In this document: piece after piece, positions 22,394 to 33,423 of the stretch
Layout of the letters: every line of letters begins with the position of its first letter
How positions within the stretch are numbered: the stretch's first letter is position 1
Assembly: GCA_964017145.1 (NCBI GenBank)
Contig: OZ024846.1
Coordinates: 2,356,001 to 2,420,000 of the forward strand
Direction of reading: 5' to 3'
Source of the DNA: Agrocybe praecox
Taxonomy: Eukaryota > Basidiomycota > Agaricomycetes > Agaricales > Agrocybaceae
DNA length: 64,000 bases
Made by a program: the position numbers and the translations under genes
Notes under the pieces: model-generated
Database searches by the model: none
The model's input: only the letters and a program-made list of their open reading frames with translations
Told to the model about the DNA's origin: nothing

Positions 22394-22641
22394 AGGTTGG
22401 AATGCGGCGATAAGATGCCGGTTATCATTGTAGTCTGGATTCGGACATCTCCGGCAACGCGGTCGATCAGGTTCATTTGGGGAGAAATGACATGTCGCGT
22501 GGTCGTGAATTACAACGATGACCCCTCTTCTCGTATATCCTCCACCTTGTCCTCGTCTTCTCACTACAAGGTAACTTCCTCTTTCCAAGAAATGTCTATG
22601 AAATATCTTGCTGATCATCGTAAATATCAGACGGTAATACC

Positions 22642-25600
22642 ATGCATATTCTTCCTCGTGAAGAGGCGAAGCTCCTCCTGCACCAGGTGCGTGCTATGTG
22701 ATCTGATAACACTCCTTTTGCCTTATGAATACGTTGCGCAGGCTGGATTTCTTGCCCAAAAGCGTCTTGCGCGCGGTGTTCGACTCAACCGAACGGAAGC
22801 CACCGCCCTAATTGCTTCCCAGCTTCAAGAACGCATAAGGGATGGAACGAACAGCGTCGCACAGCTAATGCAGCACGGGAAGACACTGCTTGGGAGGAGG
22901 CATGTTCTTTCAGATGTACCGGCCTTGCTGAAGGAGATTCAGGTGGAAGGAACATTCGAGGACGGGTGAGCCCTCTCGAATACATTACATTGTATCCATT
23001 TAATTTCTTCCTCAGAGTTTTCCTTGTAACAGTTCATGATCCCATTTCCACCGAATCGGGAGACATTGAAGCGGCACTATACGGCTCTTTCATTCCCGTA
23101 CCCTCATCATGCGACCTGGATCGTATGTTCCCGATCATTGACGAATCAGAGTACACATCGGATAGGATGCCGGGTGCAGTCATCGTAAGGAGAGAGCCTA
23201 TCGTTATCAACGAAGGGAGGGAGAGGATTAGGCTAAGGGTGAAGAATAATGGGGACCGTCCTATTCAGGTACGTCGTCGAAAGATTCTCCGACGTTCCTT
23301 TCTCAGCTGTTACAGATTGGCTCGCACTATCCCTTCATTGAAACCAATCCGAAACTATGTTTCGATCGTCTCAAAGCTTATGGAAAACGCCTCGATATTG
23401 CAGCGGGCACTGCTGTCCGTTTTGAGCCTGGAGATGTCAAAACTGTTTGCCTCGTTGCAATTGGTGGCGACAAAATAATCTCTGGAGGAAACAACCTCGC
23501 ATCCGGCCCATTTGTCCCTACGTCTGACCCTTTCGGTCAGATGAAGCGTGAACAGATTTTTGCAGAGATTATGAGGAGAGGTTTTTTGAATGAACCAGAG
23601 CCGGGGGCGTTGGAGATAACTTTGAAGGAAGAGCTGACTGGTAGAGAAACCCAGATGGGCAGAGATATTTATATGTCAATGTTTGGGCCGACTACTGGCG
23701 ACAGAGTGAGGCTGGGCGATACCAACTTGTGGGTCGAAGTTGAGAAAGACACGGTGAGTTTTATATTTCTTTTCTATTGTACCCTCTTCAACTCCTCGTT
23801 TAGGCTGTCTATGGCGACGAAGCCAAATTTGGTGGTGGCAAGACGATTCGTGAAGGAATGGGTCAAGCTACGAACAAATCGTCATCGGAAGCGCTGGACC
23901 TTGTTATTACCAACGCACTTATCATTGACTGGAAATGTATCCAAAAGGTGAGTTGCCTCCGGCGTTCTCTATTATCATTTACTTAGGATCATGCTTTTAC
24001 TTCCAGGCCGATGTCGGTGTCAAAAATGGCAAAATCGTCGCAATTGGCAAAGCCGGAAACCCAGACGTAATGGACGGCGTCGACAAGAGACTTATCATCG
24101 GATCCTCAACCGAAGTGATTGCCGGGGAGAAGCTCATCCTCACTGCAGGTGCTATAGACGTGCACGTACACTACATCTGCCCACAACAAGTCCCAGAGGC
24201 CCTCGCGGCCGGAACAACTACGATGATCGGTGGAGGCACTGGTCCCAGTGCTGGCACGAATGCCACAACGTGTACCAGTAGTCCTTTCTATATGGAACAT
24301 ATGCTCAAAGCAACGGATGGCTTGAGTATGAACTTTGGGTTTACGGGGAAAGGAAATGACGCTGGAACCAAGGCCATCGAGGAAATCATAACTGCGGGAG
24401 CCTGTGGATTGAAACTGCATGAAGATTGGGGAAGTACTCCCGCTGCTATCGAAAATTGCCTCAATGTCGGGGATGAATATGATGTCCAGGTCCGTTGAAA
24501 CCTTAGCTTTAGATTTCTTTTTCTTTTTCTTTTAATTGGGCTTATTGTACATAGGTCAATATCCACACAGATACTCTGAACGAAAGTGGCTTCGTCGAGA
24601 GTCGGTACTTTTGATCCGTCGTTCTGCATCTTTTGCTAAGCCAAGAATCAAGGTACTATCGCGGCGTTCGGCGGACGAACCATTCATACCTATCACACTG
24701 AAGGAGCTGGTAAATGTTTCTATTACTATTTCGATGTCCATCTATAACTTTATTTTTCTGAAGGCGGTGGACATGCACCTGATATTATTGTCGTTTGTGG
24801 CTTGTCTAATGTCCTTCCTTCATCTACAAACCCTACCAGACCATATGCGAAGAATACCCTCGACGAACATCTCGACGTAAACAAATTCCTTTTCACTCAA
24901 ATGATAACCCCATTTTTAAATAATATTCCTCGTAGATGCTTATGGTGTGCCATCATCTCGACGTATCCATCCCTGAAGATCTGGCCTTCGCCGAATCGCG
25001 TATCCGTGCCGAAACGGTTGCAGCTGAAGACGTCTTACATGATATTGGTGCGATTTCCATGATCAGCTCCGACTCACAGGCTATGGGCCGTGTCGGTGAA
25101 GTCGTCAGCAGGACTTGGAGGACAGCAAGCAAAATGCGCGATCTGAGAGGAGCACTGCGATACCTTGGCGACGAAGATGGTCTATTGGGCGGAAGAGGAA
25201 AAGGAGGAAAAGATAATGCGAGAGTCAAGAGGTATATCGCGAAGTATACTATCAATCCGTGAGTGTTTACCTTTGTCGCTGTGGTAAAAAATTGTGTTGA
25301 CCATCATCCTTAAACTTAGTGCCATCACGCATGGAATCAGCCACGTCGTTGGCGACGTCGAAGAAGGCAAACTAGCTGACCTTGTTTTGTGGAAACCCGA
25401 GAACTTCGGTTCGAAACCCGAGATGGTGCTAAAGAGTGGTGTTATTGTTTGGGCGAAGGTACGCATAAAACATTTCGCAAATGGGTTCCTCTTCTTAAGA
25501 TGTTGTTATTTTTGCAGATTGGCGATGCTAACGGTTCTATTCCTACTGTGCAACCCTTCTATTCCAAGCCCATGTGGGGTTTCCAGCCCTCTTCCGCGGC

Positions 25601-25850
25601 TGTGAACTCCGTGGCATTCGTCTCCGCCAAATCTATTAGCAGCGGCATGATTGATACTTACAATTTATCCAAAAATGTTGTAGCGGTCGAGAACTGCAGG
25701 AAAGTGAAGAAGGCGGACATGAAGTGGAACGATCTGGTTCCCGAGATGGAAGTGGATCCGGAGAGCTATGCTGTGAAGGCGGACGGAGTGCTTATGGACG
25801 TAGAACCGGCAACTCAGCTTCCTCTTGGTAGGGCGTACAACTTGTTTTAA
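22642..25850 (+). CDS. urease (fused gamma-beta-alpha, nickel-dependent)
   Basis: Cytosolic urea amidohydrolase, releasing ammonia and carbamate (then CO2) from urea. Twelve exons: 22642-22686, 22742-22965, 23016-23268, 23316-23753, 23804-23947, 24007-24489, 24555-24600, 24653-24709, 24764-24876, 24936-25258, 25320-25458 and 25518-25850; 865 residues, usual size for the fused fungal enzyme. Gamma part ([23 protein letters not shown]) at residues 1-105, beta in about 130-270, alpha from about 288 ([15 protein letters not shown]). Nickel ligands and catalytic residues are all present: H421/H423 in HVHYICPQ, carbamylated K504 and H506 in GLKLHEDW, H533, H559 in HTEGAGGGHAPD, H607 in MVCHHLD and D647 in SSDSQAMGR. 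The K-to-H and H-to-D spacings (103 and 40) equal those of the Klebsiella enzyme. HVHY instead of the more usual HVHF is a mild change. Activity would need UreD/F/G-type accessory proteins, which are not in this window. Confidence 0.95.
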
Positions 25851-26176
25851 AACTTGAAACTGTCATATAGGAATTTGCTGAAACACAATGTACTATATAC
25901 GAATACGCCAAAATATACAATCATGACGGTATAAGTATGTCTTTGGAAAAGTTCATGTCTCCCGTAGGAAACCGTATTCGATGCGCTGTGATGAAAAATA
26001 TTACTCGGAATACACTGCAATGTGCTATCAGATCGGATGTGTTTAATCATATTTAGGTATGGGCGCCAAATGCACGAATGTGGCACCGGCGAGCTATTGT
26101 GATCAAGTCTGCGAAGAAGCCGAGCAGGCGCGCTGCTCTCCAAATTCCCGATCATAATTTAATTATAGAATATGTT

Positions 26177-26990
26177 TTATATATAGATATGATAAACTAG
26201 ACTTATTAACACAGCTGCGCCGCAAATAACGAAGCCCCGGGGCTCATATCCTTCAAGTTGCCCGAGATCTTCACAAATTACCCATCTATGTCGGGAGACG
26301 TGGCAAACAATCCACCAGTGCGCCAATGGGCATTTCTTCTCGGAGTGCCGACTCTTTTGTCGGGTATTGCCAAATTCTTCGCGGGTACTAGTAGGAGTAA
26401 ATCCGCAGGTTTTGGTGAATATATCAAGCTGAAGTTGTTCAGCTTCATCTTCTGTTTCATCGTCGGCGGCACTGACGTCAGCGGGTATACTCTGATAACA
26501 TGTTCCTTGCGCCATTTCTGACCACTCTCCAAAGTCATCATCACTGATAGATAAGTTGAAAACGGGGCAAGACGGAAATATGTCCGTTTCGATCGTATTC
26601 TGACTGTAAGAATGCAGAGAAGATGGAGGGAACTCTGAGTTATATTGATTCCTAAGCGAATCAGTGCTGGGAAATTGGAGAATTTGTTGCCGAGGCCGTA
26701 TATTAGAGCCAGATCGGCATTTTTTCACGGCTTTGAAATGAAAAGACGGCCTTCTCCTATTCTTTCTTCTAAATCACACACAGTGATTAGTAGCGCCATA
26801 TTTAACTGCATGCATAGATAAAAGCTTACTTGGGTGGCTTTGATTGCCCGTGCTCGTCTAAGCATGAATCAGTCGAGTTCGTTAAGTCTGATATCGTGGA
26901 TGGGTACCTATTGCCTTCAGAGTCAAAGGACGCTTCCTCATTGTAAGGTTGTTTTCAGAGAAAATATAGACGTAGTCTGTGAGTGTTTGA
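26177..26990 (-). CDS. unknown protein with C-terminal hydrophobic segment
   Basis: Not recognised. The clearest exon runs about 26770 to 26177 on the minus strand: basic start (RKNRRRPSFHFKAVKKCRSG), a Ser-rich region, an acidic patch (DDETEDEAEQLQLD), a Trp/Cys/His-rich piece (CPLAHWWIVCHVSRHRWVIC) and a final hydrophobic helix GFVICGAAVLISLVYHIYI just before the stop, as in tail-anchored proteins. An upstream exon ending near 26831 (EEASFDSEGNRYPS...DEHGQSKPP) joins in frame through a 26830-26771 intron. Its 5' end is not resolved. It converges with urease, about 325 bp from its stop. Confidence 0.45.
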
Positions 26991-27970
26991 CGTACCGGTA
27001 CAATAACCTCCAAACACTGCTCCGTTCCTTGTGGCATGCGCATTCCTTGTTCGGATGGATGGAATGAGGTGTTCTGTGACTCTAAGCATGCAGCTGCCTT
27101 TCAAGAATGCACCGTTATATTGCTATGAGGCAGAGTGGCAATACTTTGCAGGTTTATTGATCCACTTATAGTTCAGGACCACCTTTGTGGCCTGCTTGCC
27201 GATCTTTCTCCAGAGTCAGCAAATGAAAACAATGAGAGGGGCATTGTGGATCGACAATGATAGTATCTTTATAAAACTTATTGTGATCCTTGACTAGGGC
27301 CGTTATTAGACTTTGAGGCCCATTCTACTTAGACCTTTTGTCTCAATACGTAGTGGCAGTAATCACGAAAATGTAATATCCAGTAGACGTCGCAGCCGAG
27401 ATCCCGAACCCTCATTCAAGCTCCTATACACTCCGATTCGGGATTATACGAGAACGTACCTCAGATCAAGTCAAATTTCGAGTTATGTATAGGTCTTTAT
27501 GAGGAGGCAATAGCATCATCAAGTTAATTCTGTTCATCAGCACCCCATTACTAACAGTGTTTCAGGTAAATTAGGTTAAGCTTTAACTCAGGTTATCTAA
27601 ACACAACTCGTCCTTGAAAGAGGCTTGGTAGTAAATTTTTTCCATACGTCTCCGAGAGGTCTAGGCTTGATACTGGAATATGGCAGTGGGCGTTATGGGG
27701 GATCAATATCGCCGCACTGTAGACATTTAGGTACCTAACGATATGTCGGAGACTTCTGTCAACATCGGATCCGTTTAAAATACGTGATCTGATGGGGATA
27801 TGATACGGAACGTGGTGCGTTGCAATAAGGGGGAGCCACTGATATAGAACGACTATGTTTACTGCACATAAGGATGTATAAAAGCAACTAGAGTCCATAT
27901 TGATGTAGGACAGCGCAGGCCGCTCCTCAACTCTGATTTCTGCATTTACAGTCGTCAAAGCTTTACGGCA
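26991..27970. other. no gene seen
   Basis: About 1 kb between two genes on opposite strands. A minus-strand open frame (27593-27985) overlaps the start of the next gene and has no motif. Nothing else is supported. Confidence 0.5.
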
Positions 27971-29630
27971 ATGAATGGAACTCACGTTGCCTCTAATGAA
28001 TCAGAAGCTGCATACCTCAAACTTTATAGCTCCAATCTTATTCCTCTATATACCGTCCGTGAGTGACTCGTATCGACAGTTTCAATCTGTGCTGAATCAC
28101 TCGAAATCTTCTTTTGCCTAGTTCCTTCTCTAGTATGGGTACTGCATGACTATTGTACGTTGAAACGAAAAGAGTTTGATTGAAATATCACGTTGAATTA
28201 TGTCCCAGTCGAGACTCTTGAAGATGAGGTAAATAATTAATCGCGAGTGATCATTCCCTGTCCACGAAGCTAAAGAAGATTGGTCTAGGTTACTCACATG
28301 TGGGTTAGTCGTTCGTTCGTAATATCATTTCTGTGTCTCCAGTTTCTCACAGCCAGATTTCGGTACAGGACACGAGACCAAGCTTTGGAAAATTCATATT
28401 TTTCTGGGTAGGAAAAGTTTCCTATTACATACCGAAATGCATTTATTAAATACTGTTCACTAAGATTCGATATTACACAATCCTCCTTGTGCTGTTTGAT
28501 GTTGTCCAGATCCACAGCTTTGCGATACCAGGAGTGACATCCCTTGATCTGTTGGTTTATTTCAAACATCCTGTTTTTAGCGGCTAATAATAACGGAACA
28601 TTATGCATTTAGGTGCTTGGCTGCAGATCCCGTCACAAGGATTGTCGGTGCCATCAGTCTATGGTCTGTGGAAATTATAATGCAGATGCGTATATATGTT
28701 CTGTACAACAGGTCCAAAAGGGTGAGCCTTTTAGCTCGTTTCCCCCCTCAACTCAGGCTCATGGCAACTCAGATCGCTCTTATAAATTTATTTCTGTTCA
28801 TCATGTCGATCTCCGCGTTCATCACGATATTGACTATAAACGCAATCCATCGCAGGTCTTTGATCTCCTCTGTGATGACCTTACCCCTGAAAGGATGTCC
28901 TACTATAAATAGCAGCCCTATAGCGTGGACGCTATGGATCCCTCGTACGTTCAATTCTTCTAATCCGCAACTTTGACTCCTTCGACTAATTAAATATTTG
29001 AAGCCATGCTCTTCGAATTTGTCCTTTTTGGATTTGTTATCCATAAAAGTATAGTCTCAACTACGGCCAGAAGCAAAATCAACGGACGCACGTCCCTGGC
29101 CGGAATAATGCTTCATGAACATATTCTCTATTTCTTCATGTTTGTTTTCCTCTCTCAAAACGATCCCTGTCTAACGAGCAAGTGTTACTTTTAGTGTTGC
29201 ATGCATCTTGGTGTTCAATAATCTGATGACAGTGGTACGTACAGCGTGAACATCCTACGCCGCCATGTTTCATATAGACTTGCTCATAGGGCGCCACACG
29301 TATCCCCTGGTTTGGTTTTGGGTAAGAAAAACTTGTACCACTGCTAGCCAAAACGTACTTGTTCTCAAGATAATGTTCCGCTCTAGCCCATTCCATGCAG
29401 CATTAGGGATAACGACAAGCCGAATGCTAATCCACCTACGCAAGTTCTCGGCGAAGCACCTCGACGGCGGTAACCTACAGTCACCGATGTCTGAGATTGT
29501 GTTTTCCGACCCTTCTGAACACGGTGGGATCAGTTCTGAGGATTCTGACAGAAGCCATTACTCGGACGAGGAAAGTACGTTCGTTGGGGATCAGATGGTG
29601 AGCTACCATGTTTCAATACCTAGCCCATAG
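27971..29630 (+). CDS. DUF6533-type multi-pass membrane protein
   Basis: Member of the large agaricomycete DUF6533 family, multi-pass membrane proteins of unknown role. N-terminal exons 27971-28058, 28122-28154, 28209-28228, a 15-nt exon 28289-28303 (VTHMW) and one from 28369 together spell VWVLHDYFETLEDE...RPSFGKFIFFW, the DUF6533 signature around the first two helices. Further on, LWSVEIIMQMRIYVLYNRSKR and the helix-rich stretch to SAFITILTI are typical, then CPTINSSPIAWTLWIP and AMLFEFVLFGFVIHK. The last exon has TTSRMLIHLRKFSAK and a Ser/Asp/Glu-rich cytosolic tail ending near 29630. Exons between about 28400 and 29400 are only approximately placed. A minus-strand open frame at 28294-28608 is a shadow. 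Confidence 0.72.
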
Positions 29631-29639
29631 GGTGACAAG

Positions 29640-30420
29640 GTTCTCTGTCTGTCTGTCGGTGGCTGACATACACTGTCCGCTTTAAGGGCACAGCAAAGAA
29701 ATTGAATTACAATCAACTACCGACCGCAGGTCCATCCAGGCTAATCGGAACTTGACAGCGTTTTACACCAAACCTTTACGACAGAACGCTTGAAGTCGTT
29801 CATTCCTACCAGGTTTTCCAAACGTTGCATACCAGGACCGTACGGCGCCGCGCGGTTTTACGCAAAGAACTTGAGCGTATGTAATTGTTTCAAACTATCA
29901 CCCATCAAAGGACCGAACAAAAGAGTTTTGAGGAGACGCGTTTTCAATACATATACGCGTCGTCATTTGACCGGTCCCCCATCAGGAAAATGGAAGGAAC
30001 ATCACACAGGCACACGGTGACATCGTTTGGTCAGCGCCAGCCCATCCTCGTATGTATTCAATACGACATACCCGCCCGGTTCCCGACGGTAACGCAAACG
30101 GATGATGATGGGACGAACAAGCGAATGTAGATAGATGCTATGCTGATGATTGTTGAAAGTTGAAATTGATAATATACAAATGACTGTGTAAATATACTAT
30201 ACGCATAAAGGAGAGGTAGTTCAGAAAAAATAATGATAACGAGCCATGGCTCACAATGAAAAGTTGAAAGAGAGTGAGAGCAGTCGTATTGCTTTGAATA
30301 TTTGAGGAGTAAAGAAAAGATGGAGTGGCGTGGCAGGAAGAGTCATGGATATCATTGGGAAGAGTTGGGCCCCCAGTTCTTAGAGTTCATGAACGGTCTT
30401 GGTCTTGCATGCGGATAGAT
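29640..30420. other. uncertain coding fragments, no named gene
   Basis: A plus-strand frame at 29885-30130 (FQTITHQRTEQKSFEETRF...TDDDGTNKRM) is preceded by a coding-like segment about 29770-29880 (TLEVVHSYQVFQTLHTRTVRRR). They might be exons of a small protein, but no family or clean start is visible. It could equally be 3' UTR of the DUF6533 gene. Confidence 0.3.
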
Positions 30421-30422
30421 AT

Positions 30423-31280
30423 TCATGTTGATTGACGCGAAGACATGAAGATATCGCCATATTGCTGGTCCAAGTCCGTGTCTGGATAGACGTCCAAATC
30501 CGATTGGGACTGGGATGTGGGCGGCGTCTTGATAGTGGAGGGATGCTCCTCTTCATAATCATAATCATCGCTGTCCTCCGAAATCGGATACGCAGACGCT
30601 TTAACGCACCCCGGACTCCATTCGTCCTCATCGCAGCAGCTCCACATGGTCACGGTGCGAAACACGTTGAAGGTGCAATTGTCGTTGGGAGTTCGTGAGA
30701 GGAATTCGTAAACCTGCTCGTCTAGATGACCTGTGATGCATAGGAGGAGAGGAAACCTAGCTTTAAAAGGAATGTTTAATGAAATGATCGGTGGATTTGA
30801 CGTACCAGGATGATAGCTGCACACTTCCGGGGTTTGTGTCCGTATACGCATCGTCCTTTCCCGGTCTTTCTGTGGCCATGCATCGAACACCGACATGCTC
30901 AATTTCTTCCCGCCGCGATGTGGCTTGCTGCGACGAGATGTGCGCGATTTACGACGAGCCGTCGGTGTGCGTGGAGAGGTGTTGGCTGAGGAAGGGGCTG
31001 GGCCATAAGCAAGCTCTTTGGTGATGGCACGCTCGAAGTGGGAGTTGTTGTCTGCGAGTTTCACTACGATGGACCTGAGCTGGCTTTCAGGGATATTTGC
31101 GATGGAGGTCCTCAAAGCAGAGTTCGAGCACTGAGACCAGGAATCTTCAAAGTCTGAGTCCGTTGCCGAGGGTGAGCTCGGTGGATAAGGCGATGCTGAG
31201 TCCCGTCCTGAATTCGAGCGCGTCGTCATCGCTGGGATGTTCAGACGGAAGTGATCCGACGAGGGTGAAACAGGTGCCAT
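30423..31280 (-). CDS. J: degenerate CHORD-like protein (260 aa)
   Basis: Two exons, 31280-30806 and 30730-30423, joined at the same place and phase as its neighbour K (right after the HPG motif). N-terminal half is Ser/Pro-rich and acidic (SSPSATDSDFEDS), then a helical block (LRTSIANIPESQLRSIVVKL) shared with K, a basic patch (ARRKSRTSRRSKPHRGGKK, likely nuclear signal) and a zinc-type block C.YHPG...WSCCDEDEWSPGC. CHORD domains bind two zinc ions through C-x-C, HPG, CC and GC..G.H elements. Here the first C..C pair and the last G.H are missing, so at most one site could remain. Acidic tail (SEDSDDYDYEEEHPS). Probably nuclear; role unknown. Alternative start at the ATG 17 codons downstream. 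Confidence 0.7.
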   Translation of the reverse strand: MAPVSPSSDHFRLNIPAMTTRSNSGRDSASPYPPSSPSATDSDFEDSWSQCSNSALRTSIANIPESQLRSIVVKLADNNSHFERAITKELAYGPAPSSANTSPRTPTARRKSRTSRRSKPHRGGKKLSMSVFDAWPQKDRERTMRIRTQTPEVCSYHPGTSNPPIISLNIPFKARFPLLLCITGHLDEQVYEFLSRTPNDNCTFNVFRTVTMWSCCDEDEWSPGCVKASAYPISEDSDDYDYEEEHPSTIKTPPTSQSQSDLDVYPDTDLDQQYGDIFMSSRQST

Positions 31281-31693
31281 GACTGCGTCGGCTCCGACAG
31301 ACAGAATCCACAGCGGAAGCGAGAAAGAGGACGAGGTCTAACGTCGACAAGAAGCAGAAGGTTTATATAACGGGCGGGGGGTGGGTGACATATTAGCCGA
31401 GAGGGTCTTTTTTGTTCATTATGTTTGACAATTTGCACGCGGATGGATAGCTGAAAGGGCTTTGTTGACTTGCTGTGGCGATCAGCGGGGGCAAAAAATG
31501 CAGACGCAGAATATCAAAAACGGGGGTTCTCACCTAGCTTTTAGTGCCAAGGGACAAACAATTAGATCGAGTTATTACAAAATTAAAGGGAAAAGAACAA
31601 TAAAGGTAGAGGATATGATCAGAAACAAACGGGATCTAGAAGACGTGGCCATTTTGATCGACCATGTGCGCGCAAGAATGGAGACACCATTCA

Positions 31694-32354
31694 TTATTCG
31701 TCAATGCGCTTGCGCTTGCGAATAACCATAGGTTGGTGTTGTCCGTGTATACAACCTGGATTTTTGAGGGGCGAGTCGCAGCATGTCCATACGAAATTTT
31801 CAGGGAAATTCTTGCGGTTTTCGAGAGTATCCATGTCCCCGTGGCAGTCCTCATCCCAATCCGCAAATTTGTCCTCTAAAACATCGACTTCACCTAAAAG
31901 TAGTAATCTGCGTTGAGAAATGAACTGCTCGTACGTACGTAGAGGAACTATACTCACCAGGATGGAAAACACATTCTTCTTCCTCTCGATAAGTGTTGGT
32001 GTCGAATTCCTCATCGCAATTCGTACATTTTTCCCAGCGCGGAACGATGTTTTGTGTGCCTCTCTTCATCGTGACGAGCTCTCTCGTCATCGCCGCCTCA
32101 ATGTTGACGTCTGATTCGACCAGAGCATGTAGGATGTGCCGGAGCCGTGTCTCGGACACTGTGTCAATTGCCGTTTGCAATTGTGTGCGAGTCTCACCGT
32201 TCAGGGTGATTTCAATTTCGGATCCGTCGTCAGACTCGGATCCACTGTATTCTGCATTTTCGACGTTCTCCTCCTCGTCTACGTCTGAAGAATCTGAGAG
32301 CCCGGTCAGGTCGATGACTTCTGCATCGTTGGACACAGGTTCGGCAGTCATCAT
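31694..32354 (-). CDS. K: CHORD-like zinc-binding protein (198 aa)
   Basis: Two exons, 32354-31958 and 31893-31694; 198 residues starting MMTAEPVSND. The first half is acidic (DLTGLSDSSDVDEEENVENAEYSGSE-type) with the helical block TRLRHILHALVES shared with J. The second half has the complete CHORD-style pattern: C.NC (in EKCTNCDEEFD), C.FHPG, W.CC (FVWTCCDSPL) and GC..G.H (PGCIHGQH), ending in a basic RKRKRIDE. The matches are to the Cys/His spacing of CHORD domains, which in the known proteins (RAR1, CHP1) bind zinc and HSP90 co-chaperones; whether that partner applies here is not known. It lies in tandem with J on the same strand, about 410 bp upstream. Confidence 0.72.
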
Positions 32355-32399
32355 GGTAGTCTGGTACTGGTAACAATAAAACATGCTTTCAGTAGCAAA

Positions 32400-33423
32400 A
32401 TCTTCAGAATTATGACGATGAATCAGGACGCACTTTATTTTTTTTGACCCTTTGATTTCTCTGAAAGGTTAGAGTAAGTGGTTGTCAGCAATGCTGCACA
32501 GGTACAGAACAGCGTTTGTGATCACACGCTGCCGAGGCCTGCACATGACCGCGCTGGCTTTAGCCAAATGTGATTGGTCGAGACCATGGTATTTTTGTAT
32601 AAAGGATCTCGCCACTCGGCGGCCAGCTTCTAGCGCACGTCTGAGTGTCTTCAGAGGTAGATAATAAATATCGGTACCATATGCAATATGTATTGGCAAT
32701 CTAAACAGATAACGCCTAGTCCTACTACTAGACCACCATCGAAGATAATATATTTTCCAGTCCCGCGGGCGTCGCCGTTTGCGAAATACTTATGACTGAT
32801 AGAGGATCGCTTAGACTGCTATCATGCGCGTATGTAGTCTTTTTTTGTACGGCATAGTGCTAGGTTCATATACGGCTCATATACGGCTGCTAGACAAAAT
32901 GCGATTATCATCGACGCGTCGGCTCACATGATGCTTACAATTTGTCACGCCCCGCATCTGATGCCTTTCAGGGTTGAACAGACCCAAGTTCTTCCTTTCT
33001 TCTGTTACAGCAACCATCTCCAACTATGAACCACACATCGAAAACTCTGGCCAAGCTATGTCTATTGACAGCGGAAACTGAAAATCAAGCCTTATCTGGA
33101 AAATGACGGTTTTGTTACTTTTGGAGCAAAACATAGATCACCGATCCATTTTCGGTTAATAGAAAAGGGCAATTTTGCTGTTTTTTCTTCTCTGTCGAGT
33201 GAGGCGACTACGTAAAGAAGAATCTGCGGCGACACTCTCGCGCGTGCAGACAATCCTGTGAAAAGGCGGACAAGGCGAGCTTCTAGGTGCATTTTCACTT
33301 GTCATTAAACGTGATGATATTTTACTTATCTTATTTGTTCCTTAAGGACAGGACCTTTGGCAAATCTCGCTCAGCTTCTTCATCCCCCACAACTTTTTCT
33401 TCTCTTTTTAACGATAAACGATA
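32400..33423. other. no gene seen
   Basis: Intergenic region between divergent genes K and the first MFS transporter. Short open frames at 32469-32699 and 33092-33298 have no motif. Probably holds both promoters. Confidence 0.5.

Noticed and set aside
28294..28608. Minus-strand 104-codon open frame
   Set aside because: It lies opposite conserved DUF6533 exons (RPSFGKF... and downstream) and has no motif of its own.
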